64,000 bases of DNA from MED-G116 sp038147495 (GTDB taxonomy: Bacteria > Pseudomonadota > Alphaproteobacteria > Puniceispirillales > Puniceispirillaceae): assembly GCA_038147495.1 (NCBI GenBank), contig JAYQTT010000015.1, positions 62,001 to 126,000 of the forward strand. The letters are read 5' to 3'. Under the pieces are notes generated by a model that made no database searches, was not told where the DNA came from, and saw only the letters and a list, made by a program, of their open reading frames with translations. The first letter of the stretch is position 1; every line of letters starts with the position of its first letter. Position numbers and translations under genes: made by a program. Below are positions 37,681 to 46,996 of this stretch, in pieces.

Positions 37681-38439
37681 TTAGATATCCATTCCCGACA
37701 CCAGATCGGCAACGACATCGCGTAACATCTCAAGTTGTGAGACTTCGGAAAAGCGGTGCCCCGCCTCCTTTACCAGATGAACCCTGACGTCATCACCGGC
37801 AGCCTGTTCAGCGATGCGCGTGGCCGTTTGCCATGGCACTTCGGCATCTTGCATCCCGTGAAGAAGCCGGATTGGCACGCTGATATCAAGCCCGCCGCGA
37901 AGCCGCAGATGTGATCTGCCATCTTCAATCAGATGATAGGGGTAAATCACATCTTCATCCGCATAGGGATTTGGCAAGGCGATTTGCCCGTCCTTTTGCA
38001 TCTGCTGGCGTTGCGCATCGGTCAATTCCTGCCAGATCAAATCCTCGGTAAAATCGGGGGCCGCGGCAATCCCGACAAGCCCGGCAACCCGGTTTGGGCG
38101 CGCCAATGCGGCATTCAGCATGAGCCAGCCGCCAAGCGATGAGCCCACCAAGATTTGCGGACCGGTGGTCAATTCATCGATCACAGTGACAACATCTGCG
38201 GTCCAGTCGGAAATGCCAGTTGTCTGCATGCTGCCGCTGGACAGGCCATGGCCGCGATAATCAAACCGCAAAAAGGCTCGGCCCTCGGCCTTTGCCCACG
38301 CCTCGAGGAACAGCGCCTTGCCACCTTCCATGTCAGAGCCATGACCCGGCAAAAAGATGATGCCGGGGCCACGTCCGGAAAATCGGCTGTAGGCGATGTA
38401 GTCGGAGTCAGATATGTTGTGCAATGTCGGATCGGACAA
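37681..38439 (-). CDS. Alpha/beta hydrolase, ABHD10-like
   Basis: A 252-residue cytosolic serine hydrolase. The nucleophile elbow is LVGSSLGGWLML (GSSLG), the acid is Asp in LLHGMQDAEVPW, and the catalytic His is in KEAGHRFSEV. The oxyanion region is IIFLPGHGSDMEGGKALFLE and FDYRGHGLSSG follows. This arrangement resembles ABHD10 and BioH-like thioesterases; the substrate is unknown. The TTG at 38439 (MSDPTLHN) is chosen because GAAAGG lies just upstream; extension to 38493 would translate a tandem repeat of that same region. Confidence 0.85.
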   Translation of the reverse strand: MSDPTLHNISDSDYIAYSRFSGRGPGIIFLPGHGSDMEGGKALFLEAWAKAEGRAFLRFDYRGHGLSSGSMQTTGISDWTADVVTVIDELTTGPQILVGSSLGGWLMLNAALARPNRVAGLVGIAAAPDFTEDLIWQELTDAQRQQMQKDGQIALPNPYADEDVIYPYHLIEDGRSHLRLRGGLDISVPIRLLHGMQDAEVPWQTATRIAEQAAGDDVRVHLVKEAGHRFSEVSQLEMLRDVVADLVSGMDI

Positions 38440-38533
38440 TGTATTACCTTTCGGGGTGTTCCCTTTCGGGTCACAGGCTTTTTGGCCACGCATTCAGCAA
38501 TCCGCGTGTATAGCAGAACCATACTGGAATTTC

Positions 38534-39765
38534 ATGAGCAGTAAAACCAATCAAAAGTCCAGCGGCAAGACATCATTGTCGCCGCCGAAATTCGTCAAAA
38601 AGCACAGCCGTGGTGGGCATGGGCCGGTCATAGTGCAAATCCTTCCCAGCTTGTGCGTGGCGGGGTGGAACGTGGCACGATAGAAATGGCAGAGGCGATT
38701 ATTGCCGCCGGGGGCAAGGCTGTTGTGATATCAGGTGGTGGTATTTTGGAACATCAACTCACCCGCTGTGGTGCCATCCATCACCGGATCCCGGTCTATG
38801 AGAAAAATCCCCTGAAATGGGGACTGATCCGCCGTCAAGTGCGCGCCGTCCTGCGGCAAGAAAATGCCGATATTGTGCATGTGCGCTCGCGGGCGCCGGC
38901 ATGGATTGCCCTGCCAGCGGCCAAAAGTCTTGGGCTGATAACTGTCAGTACCGTGCATGCTCGCTTTCACACAAAGTCTTTTTTGAAGCGAATCTATAAT
39001 GGCAAGATGCTGAAAACGGATCATGTGATTGCCATATCGGAATATGTAAAATCGCTGATAACGAGAAGCTACTTTGGTGTTGAAGAACGACTCTCGGTGA
39101 TTCATCGCGGCGTTGACGTCAAGGCATTTGACGCAAATGAGGTTACACAACCGCGGATCATCCGGCTTGTGGAAAGGATCGATCTTCCCGAGGATGTGCC
39201 GCTGGTTATGTTGCCAGCGCGCCCGACCTCATGGAAAGGTCATGAGATTTTGCTGGAGGCTCTGGCAGGCATCAAGCATTTGCCGTTTCTGTGTGTCTTT
39301 CTGGGGGCTGCTGAAGGGCGGGCGTCTTTTACCGACCGCATAGTTCAAAAAGGGGTTGAACTTGGGCTTGAGGGGCGATTTCGCCTGACCGAGGCTGTTG
39401 AGGATATGCCGGCAGCCATGATGGTGGCCGATGTTGTGGTGATGCCATCGATCACGCCTGAGCCTTTTGGTCGCGTTGCGCTTGAGGCACAGGCGATGGG
39501 CCGCCCGGTGATTGCGTTCGATCATGGCGGGGCTGCAGAATCGATTGTTCACGAGAAAACCGGTTGGCTTGCCAAGCCGAATGATGCGGATGATCTTGGC
39601 CGCTGTATCGCCGCCGCGTTGGAGATGAGCGATAACAAAAGGCGACTCATGCGCAAAGCAAGTCGCAATCATATCGAGCAATCTTTCTCAACGGCCAAAA
39701 TGTGCAGCGAAACAATTCGCGTTTACGCCCGGCTTTTAGCCAAAAAGGCGGCTGCCGAACGCTAG
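38534..39765 (+). pseudogene. Glycosyltransferase family 4 (GT-B), single-base frameshift near N-terminus
   Basis: A reconstructed protein of about 410 residues similar to GT4 enzymes that transfer sugars to LPS core or other surface glycans. The first 40 codons from ATG 38534 end in VIVQILPSL; the frame then breaks at 38651-38655 (TTGTG where TTGGTG is expected) and continues one frame over as VRGGVERGTIEMAEAI. The rest is intact: RSRAPAWIALPAAK, VIHRGVDVKAFD, PARPTSWKGHEILLEAL and the nucleotide-sugar motif EPFGRVALEAQAMGRPVIA. A GTG inside the second frame (38653) could start a shortened protein but would lose the first beta-strand and glycine loop. A sequencing error or a recent one-base deletion are the main options. 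Confidence 0.85.
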
Positions 39766-39905
39766 TGGTTAAATATTTGGCCGGAAAGTTGCATGCCGGT
39801 GAGGTTTCGGTGTTAAGAAGGGTGGCTGTGGGGCTTGAGTTTGCCTGCGTCTGCCGCTAATTTGCGCCTATTCGAAATATCCCTGTCAGAGGTTTTCATC
39901 AGAAC

Positions 39906-41831
39906 ATGCCTGTCATTACCCTTCCAGATGGTTCAGCCCGCGAATATGACGCGCCGGTTACCCCTGCCCAGGTGGCCGCTGATATTGGCCCGGGCCTTGC
40001 CAAGGCGGCTTTGCTTGGTGTGGTGAATGATGCCGAGTGGGATTTATCGCGCCCGATTGAAGAAGATTCATCGCTTGCGCTTGTTACCGCCAAGGACGAC
40101 AGCGCGCTGGCCTTGCTGCGCCATGATTGTGCGCATGTGATGGCCGAGGCGGTACTGGAGATTTATCCGGAAACGCAGGTCACAATTGGCCCATCGATTG
40201 AGAACGGCTTTTATTATGATTTTTATCGTGAGACCCCGTTCACCGAATCCGATCTTGAAGCGATTGAAGCGCGTATGCACGAAATTGTTGACCGGGATGA
40301 GGTGATCAGCCGTGAGGTCTGGAGCCGTGATGAGGCGGTGGCCTTTTATCGGGAAAATAATGAGCCCTTCAAGATTGAGCTTGTAGAGGCCATTCCGGCC
40401 GATGAAACCGTGACCTTTTACCGGCAGGGTGACTTTATTGATCTGTGCCGCGGCCCGCATCTGCCGTCCACGGCAAAGCTTGGCCATGCGTTCAAATTGA
40501 TGAGCGTTGCAGGCGCCTATTGGCGCGGTGATTCCAACCGCCCGATGCTGCAGCGGATTTATGGCACTGCATGGCGCACCGAGAAGGAGCTTGCGGCCTA
40601 TCTGCATATGCTCGAAGAAGCGGAAAAGCGTGACCACCGCAAACTTGGCAAGCAGCTTGGCTTTTTCCATTTACAGGAAGAAGCGACTGGCTCGGTCTTC
40701 TGGCACCCGAAGGGCTGGGCCATGTATCGTGAGATCGAAGCCTATGTGCGCCGCCGCCTTGAAGATGGTGGCTATGGCGAGGTGAAAACGCCGCAATTGG
40801 TTGACCGTAGCCTGTGGGAGGCATCGGGCCATTGGGACAAGTTTCGCGAGAATATGTTCACCGCACAATCCGAAGATGACCGCACGCTTGCCCTAAAGCC
40901 GATGAACTGCCCATGCCATGTGCAGATCTTTCGTCAGGGAATCAAATCCTATCGTGATTTGCCGCTGCGTATGGCGGAATTTGGCTCTTGCCATCGTAAT
41001 GAGCCATCAGGTGCGCTTCATGGTATTATGCGGGTGCGTGCTTTTACCCAGGATGATGCGCATATTTTCTGTACCGAAGACCAGATTACATCGGAGTCGG
41101 TCAGGTTCTGTGAATTGCTGCAATCGATCTATGCCGATTTCGGCTTTACCGATGTGCGTGTAAAATTTTCCGACCGCCCGGAAGTGCGGGCCGGTGAAGA
41201 TGACGTATGGGACAGGGCCGAGAGCGCGCTGACCGATGCAACAAAGGCGGCGAAACTTGAAACCACGTTGAATCCGGGTGAGGGTGCCTTTTACGGACCG
41301 AAGCTGGAATTTGTTCTGCGTGATGCGATTGGCCGCGATTGGCAATGTGGCACCCTGCAGGTTGATTTCGTGTTGCCGGACCGGCTTGACGCCGAATATG
41401 TCGCCGAAGATGGCAGTCGCCGCCGGCCAGTGATGCTGCATCGCGCTATTCTTGGTTCGATGGAACGCTGGATTGGCATTTTGATTGAGCAATATGCTGG
41501 CCGTATGCCGGCATGGCTGGCCCCGGTTCAAGTTGTTGTCGCGTCAATTACTGACAGTGCCAATGAATATGCCGAGACAGTGGCGCGCACCGCCGAGGCG
41601 ATGGGTCTGCGTGTTGAGCGTGATTTCCGCAATGAAAAGATCAGCTATAAAGTGCGTGAGCATAGTGTGATGAAAGTGCCTTTCATTCTAGCTGTTGGCG
41701 GGCGTGAGGCAGAGGCATCAACCGTGGCGCTCCGGCGGCTTGGATCGAATGATCAACAGGTTCTGGACATGAAAGAAGCCTTGGCTGGTCTGCGCGATGA
41801 GAGTTTGCCGCCGGATCTGCGGTCAGCTTAA
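39906..41831 (+). CDS. thrS: Threonine--tRNA ligase
   Basis: A 641-residue class II synthetase. It carries an N-terminal TGS domain (about 1-62), an editing domain with the zinc-like HxxxH pattern in DCAHVMAEAV, and a class II catalytic core with motif 2 FGSCHRNEPSGALHGIMRVR. The zinc-binding Cys is in MNCPCHVQIF and motif 3 is MLHRAILGSMERWIGILIEQ. The C-terminal anticodon-binding domain has RVERDFRNEKISYKVREHS. The ATG at 39906 gives the standard length. No T-box or operator-like leader is evident in the 140 bases upstream. Confidence 0.98.
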   Translation: MPVITLPDGSAREYDAPVTPAQVAADIGPGLAKAALLGVVNDAEWDLSRPIEEDSSLALVTAKDDSALALLRHDCAHVMAEAVLEIYPETQVTIGPSIENGFYYDFYRETPFTESDLEAIEARMHEIVDRDEVISREVWSRDEAVAFYRENNEPFKIELVEAIPADETVTFYRQGDFIDLCRGPHLPSTAKLGHAFKLMSVAGAYWRGDSNRPMLQRIYGTAWRTEKELAAYLHMLEEAEKRDHRKLGKQLGFFHLQEEATGSVFWHPKGWAMYREIEAYVRRRLEDGGYGEVKTPQLVDRSLWEASGHWDKFRENMFTAQSEDDRTLALKPMNCPCHVQIFRQGIKSYRDLPLRMAEFGSCHRNEPSGALHGIMRVRAFTQDDAHIFCTEDQITSESVRFCELLQSIYADFGFTDVRVKFSDRPEVRAGEDDVWDRAESALTDATKAAKLETTLNPGEGAFYGPKLEFVLRDAIGRDWQCGTLQVDFVLPDRLDAEYVAEDGSRRRPVMLHRAILGSMERWIGILIEQYAGRMPAWLAPVQVVVASITDSANEYAETVARTAEAMGLRVERDFRNEKISYKVREHSVMKVPFILAVGGREAEASTVALRRLGSNDQQVLDMKEALAGLRDESLPPDLRSA

Positions 41832-41965
41832 AAAAACTGTTCAAATTCACTAAATTTTGGTAATGAAACTAGGCATGAAATGGCGTCAAGGCTCTGATAC
41901 AGGCCGGTCACGTTGATTTTGAAGTGAGATGCCGTTGGTTTGGAACGTTGACAGGAGAGATTTAA

Positions 41966-42502
41966 ATAGCACGTCCACATAGTAATGTGCCGCCCGCTCA
42001 GGACGGCCCGCGCGTGAATGGTTCCATCAGGGCCCATCAGGTCCGTTGTATTGACCCCGACGGTGTTCAGCTTGGGGTTTTAGACACCAGAGAAGCTATT
42101 TTGAAGGCCGAGGAGTTTGGTCTTGACCTTGTTGAGGTCCAGCCAAATGTTGACCCACCGGTCTGTAAGATCCTTGACTACGGCAAATATAAGTATGAAG
42201 CGCAAAAGCGCGCCAACGAAGCCCGCAAAAAGCAGAAGATCATCGAGGTGAAGGAAATCAAGCTTCGCCCGAATATCGACGAGCATGACTATCAGGTCAA
42301 AATGCGCAATGTCGTGAAATTTCTGAGTGGTGGCGACAAAGTCAAGGTCACCTTGCGTTTCCGTGGACGTGAAATGGCGCATCAGGAGCTTGGCGCCAAT
42401 GTTCTGACACGGGTGCGTGAGGAAACTGAGGAAATCGCCAAGATCGAGGCCATGCCGAAAATGGAAGGCCGCCAGATGATCATGGTTCTGGCCCCGAAAT
42501 AG
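41966..42502 (+). CDS. infC: Translation initiation factor IF-3, apparent ATA start codon
   Basis: A 178-residue factor that checks start-codon pairing on the 30S subunit. The C-terminal domain is unmistakable (VKVTLRFRGREMAHQELG; MEGRQMIMVLAPK), as is the N-terminal QVRCIDPDGVQLGV. The in-frame TAA at 41963-41965 lies directly before ATA at 41966, so translation must start at or after that ATA. AGGAG (41953-41957) sits eight bases before ATA, and the encoded MARPHSNVPPAQDGPRVNG matches the usual alphaproteobacterial N-terminus. The only other option is GTG at 41987, which has no ribosome binding site. Rare AUU, AUC or AUA starts in infC are part of IF-3 autoregulation in other bacteria. Confidence 0.92.
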   Translation: MARPHSNVPPAQDGPRVNGSIRAHQVRCIDPDGVQLGVLDTREAILKAEEFGLDLVEVQPNVDPPVCKILDYGKYKYEAQKRANEARKKQKIIEVKEIKLRPNIDEHDYQVKMRNVVKFLSGGDKVKVTLRFRGREMAHQELGANVLTRVREETEEIAKIEAMPKMEGRQMIMVLAPK

Positions 42503-42716
42503 GGACAATATTTTAAGCCTGGGAGTCCATTTCTTGGGCTTGATTCCTGCACATAAACTGCCTATAACCACGGCTTCGCGAAAGTGACGTCGCGTCCGGG
42601 CCTGAAACAGATATGTTTAACATAGGGCATGCCCGGCCGGCAGAAAGCCATTTGCCGCTTGGCGGCACCCCGCGCGAAGGGGGTGGATGGCAACCTTTAG
42701 AATGAAAGAGGTCAAA

Positions 42717-42914
42717 ATGCCCAAGATGAAGACCAAGAGCGGTGCGAAAAAACGCTTTCGCCTGACCGCAAGTGGCAAGGTCCGCGGTTCTGCCGCCTTC
42801 CTCAGCCACAATCTCCGTCGCCGTTCCCAGAAAATGAAACGCCAGGCTCGTGGTACGATGATCCTGTGTGATGCCGATGCGCGCATCGTCAAGCGTTTCC
42901 TGCCTTACGCATAA
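42717..42914 (+). CDS. rpmI: 50S ribosomal protein L35
   Basis: A 65-residue basic ribosomal protein. The start MPKMKTKSGAKKRFRLTASG and the end RFLPYA are canonical. The ATG at 42717 has AAAGAGGTC upstream; an in-frame start at 42687 would add ten residues. A 214-bp spacer separates it from infC, holding short GC-rich hairpin sequences but no clear terminator. It forms a pair with rplT 13 bases downstream. Confidence 0.97.
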   Translation: MPKMKTKSGAKKRFRLTASGKVRGSAAFLSHNLRRRSQKMKRQARGTMILCDADARIVKRFLPYA

Positions 42915-42927
42915 AGGAGTCTGGTAA

Positions 42928-43284
42928 ATGGCACGCGTTAAAAGAGGGACAACCACCCACGCCCGTCACGCCAAAGTGATCAAAGCGGCAAAGGGTTATT
43001 ATGGTCGTCGTAAAAACACATTCCGCACCGCCACGCAGGCAGTCGACAAGGCACGTCAATATGCCTATCGCGACCGTCGTGTACGCAAGCGGGAATTCCG
43101 CGCTCTGTGGATCCAGCGGATCAATGCCGCTGCCCGTCTGCATGGGCTGACATATTCACAGATGATGGGTGGTCTGATCAAGGCCGGCATCGAGATCGAC
43201 CGCAAAATGCTGGCTGATCTTGCGGTGCATCAGCCTGCAGCCTTTGCGGCGCTCGTAGAACGTTCACGGGCAGCAGCCGGCTAA
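42928..43284 (+). CDS. rplT: 50S ribosomal protein L20
   Basis: A 118-residue ribosomal protein needed for early 50S assembly and, in several bacteria, a translational repressor of its own operon. ARVKRGTTTHARHAKVIK and the RDRRVRKREFRALWIQRIN helix are diagnostic. AAAGGAG precedes the ATG at 42928. It is the third gene of the infC-rpmI-rplT block, ahead of pheST as in many bacteria. Confidence 0.98.
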   Translation: MARVKRGTTTHARHAKVIKAAKGYYGRRKNTFRTATQAVDKARQYAYRDRRVRKREFRALWIQRINAAARLHGLTYSQMMGGLIKAGIEIDRKMLADLAVHQPAAFAALVERSRAAAG

Positions 43285-43305
43285 GCTCATCTGCAAGAAA
43301 TCTAT

Positions 43306-43378
43306 CAGGCTGTTGCTCTGAACATCGATCTGGATAATGCTTTGTCCAGATGGTTCAGGCAGCAGCCTGTTTCATTTA
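43306..43378 (+). promoter_or_regulatory. Long hairpin between rplT and pheS (terminator or attenuator)
   Basis: Bases 43306-43369 fold into a 64-base hairpin. CAGGCTGTTGC pairs with GCAGCAGCCTG with one G-U, CTGAAC pairs with GTTCAG, and ATCTGGA pairs with TCCAGAT; a ten-base loop closes it. It is followed by TTTCATTT. It could end the ribosomal protein transcript or attenuate pheST. I see no Phe-rich leader peptide in front of it. Confidence 0.65.
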
Positions 43379-43449
43379 AGGGGCTGTTTTCCCACCGGTG
43401 AACATGGCCTCTGTGAACAAGTGGCAAGACATAATTCGAGATTGGCATC

Positions 43450-44535
43450 ATGCAGGATCTGGACGCATTATCAGCAGACATCACCTCGGCCATAGACGCG
43501 GCTGACACCCTTGACGCGCTGGAAAAAATACGGATTGACGCTCTTGGCAAGAAAGGGCGCGTATCTCTTATGATGCGCGAACTTGGCGGCATGGAGCCAG
43601 ATGCCCGCAAACAGGCAGGCCAGAACCTCAATCAGCTGAAAGACCGCATTGCCGCGGCAATAGAGACAAAGCAAGCCGATCTCGGCGATGCGGCGCTTAA
43701 CGCGCGGTTGCAGGCAGAAGCGGTTGACGTGTCTTTGCCAACCCGCCCCGACCATGACGCAAGATTGCACCCTCTATCGCGCACGATAGAAGAGGTTGTG
43801 GCGATCTTTGCCGAGATGGGCTTCACCGTTGCCGAAGGACCGGACATCGAGTCGGATTATTATAATTTTACCGCGCTGAACATTCCGGAGGAACATCCGG
43901 CCCGTCAGGAGCATGACACCTTCTATTTGCCGCCGGATGCGGATGACAAGCGCAAAGTGCTGCGGACCCACACATCGCCTGTGCAAATCCGGACAATGGA
44001 GGCAACCGAACCGCCGGTTCGGATTATCGTTCCTGGCCGGACCTATCGTTCTGACCATGACGCGACACATTCGCCCATGTTCCACCAATGCGAGGGGCTG
44101 GTCATTGCTGATGGAATCCATATGGGCCATCTGAAGGGTTGTCTGATTGATTTCTGTCGTGCCTTTTTCGGTATTGATGATCTGCCGGTGCGTTTCCGGC
44201 CAAGCTATTTCCCGTTCACCGAGCCATCGGCGGAAGTCGATATTGGCTGCACACGTGACGGTGGTGGGTTGAAGATCGGTGCCGGTGATGATTGGTTGGA
44301 GATCCTCGGCTCCGGCATGGTCAATCCACGGGTGTTGGCGAATTGTGGTTATGACCCTGAAAAATATCAGGGCTTTGCCTTTGGTATGGGTATTGAGCGC
44401 ATTGCCATGCTGAAATATGGCATTCCGGATTTGCGCACATTCTATGACAGCGATTTGCGCTGGATGCGGCATTATGGATTCCTGCCCTTCGATGCGCCAT
44501 CGATCCATGCCGGTCTGGTTGGGGGTGCAGGCTGA
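43450..44535 (+). CDS. pheS: Phenylalanine--tRNA ligase alpha subunit
   Basis: A 361-residue catalytic subunit of the alpha2beta2 synthetase. The N-terminal coiled coil (about 1-85) binds tRNA. The class II core has motif 2 VPGRTYRSDHDATHSPMFHQ and motif 3 FAFGMGIERIAMLKYG, and the Phe pocket lies in FRPSYFPFTEPSAEVDI. The ATG at 43450 is standard. Its stop overlaps the pheT start as TGATG (44533-44537), indicating translational coupling. Confidence 0.98.
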   Translation: MQDLDALSADITSAIDAADTLDALEKIRIDALGKKGRVSLMMRELGGMEPDARKQAGQNLNQLKDRIAAAIETKQADLGDAALNARLQAEAVDVSLPTRPDHDARLHPLSRTIEEVVAIFAEMGFTVAEGPDIESDYYNFTALNIPEEHPARQEHDTFYLPPDADDKRKVLRTHTSPVQIRTMEATEPPVRIIVPGRTYRSDHDATHSPMFHQCEGLVIADGIHMGHLKGCLIDFCRAFFGIDDLPVRFRPSYFPFTEPSAEVDIGCTRDGGGLKIGAGDDWLEILGSGMVNPRVLANCGYDPEKYQGFAFGMGIERIAMLKYGIPDLRTFYDSDLRWMRHYGFLPFDAPSIHAGLVGGAG

Positions 44536-46934
44536 TGAAATTTACCCGTGACTGGTTATTCGACCATCTTGATACTGATCGTCCGCTCGAAGACATTCTC
44601 GACGCCTTGCCAATGCTCGGCCTTGAGGTGGAGAGTTTTGACGATCGTGCCGCGCTGAAACCGTTCACCGTTGCCGAGGTGATTTCGGCCGAACAGCATC
44701 CGAATGCCGACAAGCTTCGTGTCTGTATGGTCAATATTGGCGCAGGTGATCCGGTGCAAGTTGTTTGCGGTGCACCAAACGCACGGGCCGGAATGAAGGG
44801 TGTGTTTGCACCGGCTGGGGCTTATGTGCCCGGTATCGATCTGGTGCTGAAGGCGGGTGAAATCCGTGGAGAGGCGTCAAACGGTATGCTGTGTTCAGAG
44901 CGTGAGATGATGATCTCTGATGAGCATGACGGCATCATCGAATTGGCGGCGGATGCCGAGATAGGCGCCAGCTTTGCCGAGGTCGCCGGATTGAATGATC
45001 CGGTTATCGAAATTGCGATCACGCCCAACCGTGCCGATTGTCTTGGCGTCCGCGGCGTTGCCCGCGATCTGGCGGCTGCCGGTTATGGCACGCTAAAGCC
45101 GCTGGACACCAGTGCGCATGAGGGCACCTTTGAAAGCCCTGTAACCTGGAGGCTTGATCTGGATGGCAAGGATGATCTGTGCCCATTGATCACCGGTGTG
45201 GCGTTTCGCGGCGTGAGTAATGGGCCGAGCCCGTCCTGGATGGCTAACCGTTTGAATGCCATTGGCCAGCGTCCGATAAGCGCGCTTGTCGACATCACCA
45301 ACTATGTGATGTTCGATCTGGGGCGCCCGCTCCATGCCTATGACATTGCCAAGATTGAGGGTGACGCCCTGATTGTGCGTCAGGCCAAGGGCGGTGAAGA
45401 TTTTGCCGCGCTCAACGAAAAGACCTACAAGATGGAAGCTGGCATGCTTACCATCGGTGACGCGCATGGCGTTGACGATCTTGCCGGGGTGATGGGTGGC
45501 GAGCGCACTGGCGTTGCCGAGACAACATCCGACATGTTCCTTGAAATCGCGATCTTTGACCCGATTTCGGTGGCAACAACCGGCCGCAAACTGAACCTGC
45601 ATTCCGATGCCCGCTACCGGTTTGAGCGTGGACTGGATTCAGAAGGCCCAATCTGGGCGGCGGGCCATGTAGCGCGCCTTGTCACATCAATTTGTGGCGG
45701 CGAGGCGTCTGTGCCCGTGACCGCCGGGAAAGGTGTTGATTGGAAGCGGAGCATCTTCCTCGGATCAGACAAGGTTCTGGCCCTGAGCGGTATGGAGATA
45801 GCTGCCGATGAGCAGCAGCGTATTCTCGAGGCTTTGGGCTTTGCCGTGAAGAATGTGGACGGTGGAATGGATGTGTCCCCACCATCATGGCGTGGTGACA
45901 TTGATGGTGCGGCTGATCTGGTTGAGGAAATCGGTCGCATACATGGCTATGACAATTTGCCGATGGCGCATTTGCCACGTGAGCATGTGGTCGCGCAGCC
46001 ATCACTTAACCCGGCTCAGGCGCGTCAATTCAGAGCACGGCGCGCGCTTGCTGGTCGCGGCCTGATGGAGGCGGTGACATTCTCATTCCTTTCCGAGGGT
46101 CAGGCAAAAGCCTTTGGCGGTGGTGCTGCGGCTTTGCAACTGGTGAACCCGATCAGCGCCGATCTTTCTGTGATGCGGCCTTCAATCTTGCCGAATCTGC
46201 TGTCAGCTGCGGCACGAAATCAGGATCGCGGCGAGCCCGACTCAACCTTTTTTGAGATTGGTCCAGTATTTCTGGGTGACATGCCCGAAGATCAGCGCAC
46301 CGCCTGTGCCGGGATCCGGCATGGGGCCACCGCACCACGGGAATGGCATGGTGTATCGCGCAAGGTAGATGTGTTCGATGCCAAGGCCGATGCCGAAGCA
46401 GCATTGGCGGCGCTGGGCGTTCGCGTGGCGAGCCTGCAAGTGACGAATGACGCCGCCGGGCATTATCATCCGGGACGGTCCGGACAATTGGTCCAAGGGC
46501 GCACAGTTCTGGCAAGCTTTGGTGAACTGCATCCGCGCATTACCGCTGAATTTGGCCTTCGTGGCAGTGCTGTTGCCTTTGAGATTCATATTGACGATGT
46601 ACCGCTTCCCAAATCCAAGGGACCGGCGCGAAGCCTGCTGTCGATGTCGGTTTTCCAACCTGTCTCGCGTGACTTTGCCTTTATCGTTGATAACGAGGTG
46701 AAGGCCGGTGATCTGCTCAAAGCGGTGAAATCCGGTGCTGGCGCGCTGCTCGGTGACATACGGGTGTTTGATGTCTATCAGGGTAATAATATCGAGGCGG
46801 GCAAAAAGTCTGTGGCGGTTACGATCACCCTGAACCCGACAAAGGCAACGCTTACGGACACAGAGATTGAGAAGATTTGCCAATCGGTTGTCGAAGTGGC
46901 GCAAAAGAATTGCGGGGCCGTGTTGCGCGGCTGA
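44535..46934 (+). CDS. pheT: Phenylalanine--tRNA ligase beta subunit
   Basis: A 799-residue subunit. An EMAP-II-like tRNA-binding domain (about 40-150, with AEQHPNADKLRVCMVNIG and VCGAPNARAGMKG) is followed by the B3/B4 editing domain, the B5 domain, a catalytically dead class II core and a C-terminal anticodon-recognition domain (VFQPVSRDFAFIVDNEV). Length and domain order are normal. It is convergent with the following sugar dehydrogenase gene. Confidence 0.97.
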   Translation: MKFTRDWLFDHLDTDRPLEDILDALPMLGLEVESFDDRAALKPFTVAEVISAEQHPNADKLRVCMVNIGAGDPVQVVCGAPNARAGMKGVFAPAGAYVPGIDLVLKAGEIRGEASNGMLCSEREMMISDEHDGIIELAADAEIGASFAEVAGLNDPVIEIAITPNRADCLGVRGVARDLAAAGYGTLKPLDTSAHEGTFESPVTWRLDLDGKDDLCPLITGVAFRGVSNGPSPSWMANRLNAIGQRPISALVDITNYVMFDLGRPLHAYDIAKIEGDALIVRQAKGGEDFAALNEKTYKMEAGMLTIGDAHGVDDLAGVMGGERTGVAETTSDMFLEIAIFDPISVATTGRKLNLHSDARYRFERGLDSEGPIWAAGHVARLVTSICGGEASVPVTAGKGVDWKRSIFLGSDKVLALSGMEIAADEQQRILEALGFAVKNVDGGMDVSPPSWRGDIDGAADLVEEIGRIHGYDNLPMAHLPREHVVAQPSLNPAQARQFRARRALAGRGLMEAVTFSFLSEGQAKAFGGGAAALQLVNPISADLSVMRPSILPNLLSAAARNQDRGEPDSTFFEIGPVFLGDMPEDQRTACAGIRHGATAPREWHGVSRKVDVFDAKADAEAALAALGVRVASLQVTNDAAGHYHPGRSGQLVQGRTVLASFGELHPRITAEFGLRGSAVAFEIHIDDVPLPKSKGPARSLLSMSVFQPVSRDFAFIVDNEVKAGDLLKAVKSGAGALLGDIRVFDVYQGNNIEAGKKSVAVTITLNPTKATLTDTEIEKICQSVVEVAQKNCGAVLRG

Positions 46935-46996
46935 CGCGCAATTGCCAGTGGCCGCTATATTGCTGCGGCATTAGACGGCCTTTAAACTATGCAGCG

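Noticed and set aside
42503..42716. Terminator between infC and rpmI
   Set aside because: Short GC-rich pairings such as AAGCC/GGCTT exist, but there is no T-run, and the genes form a conserved operon.
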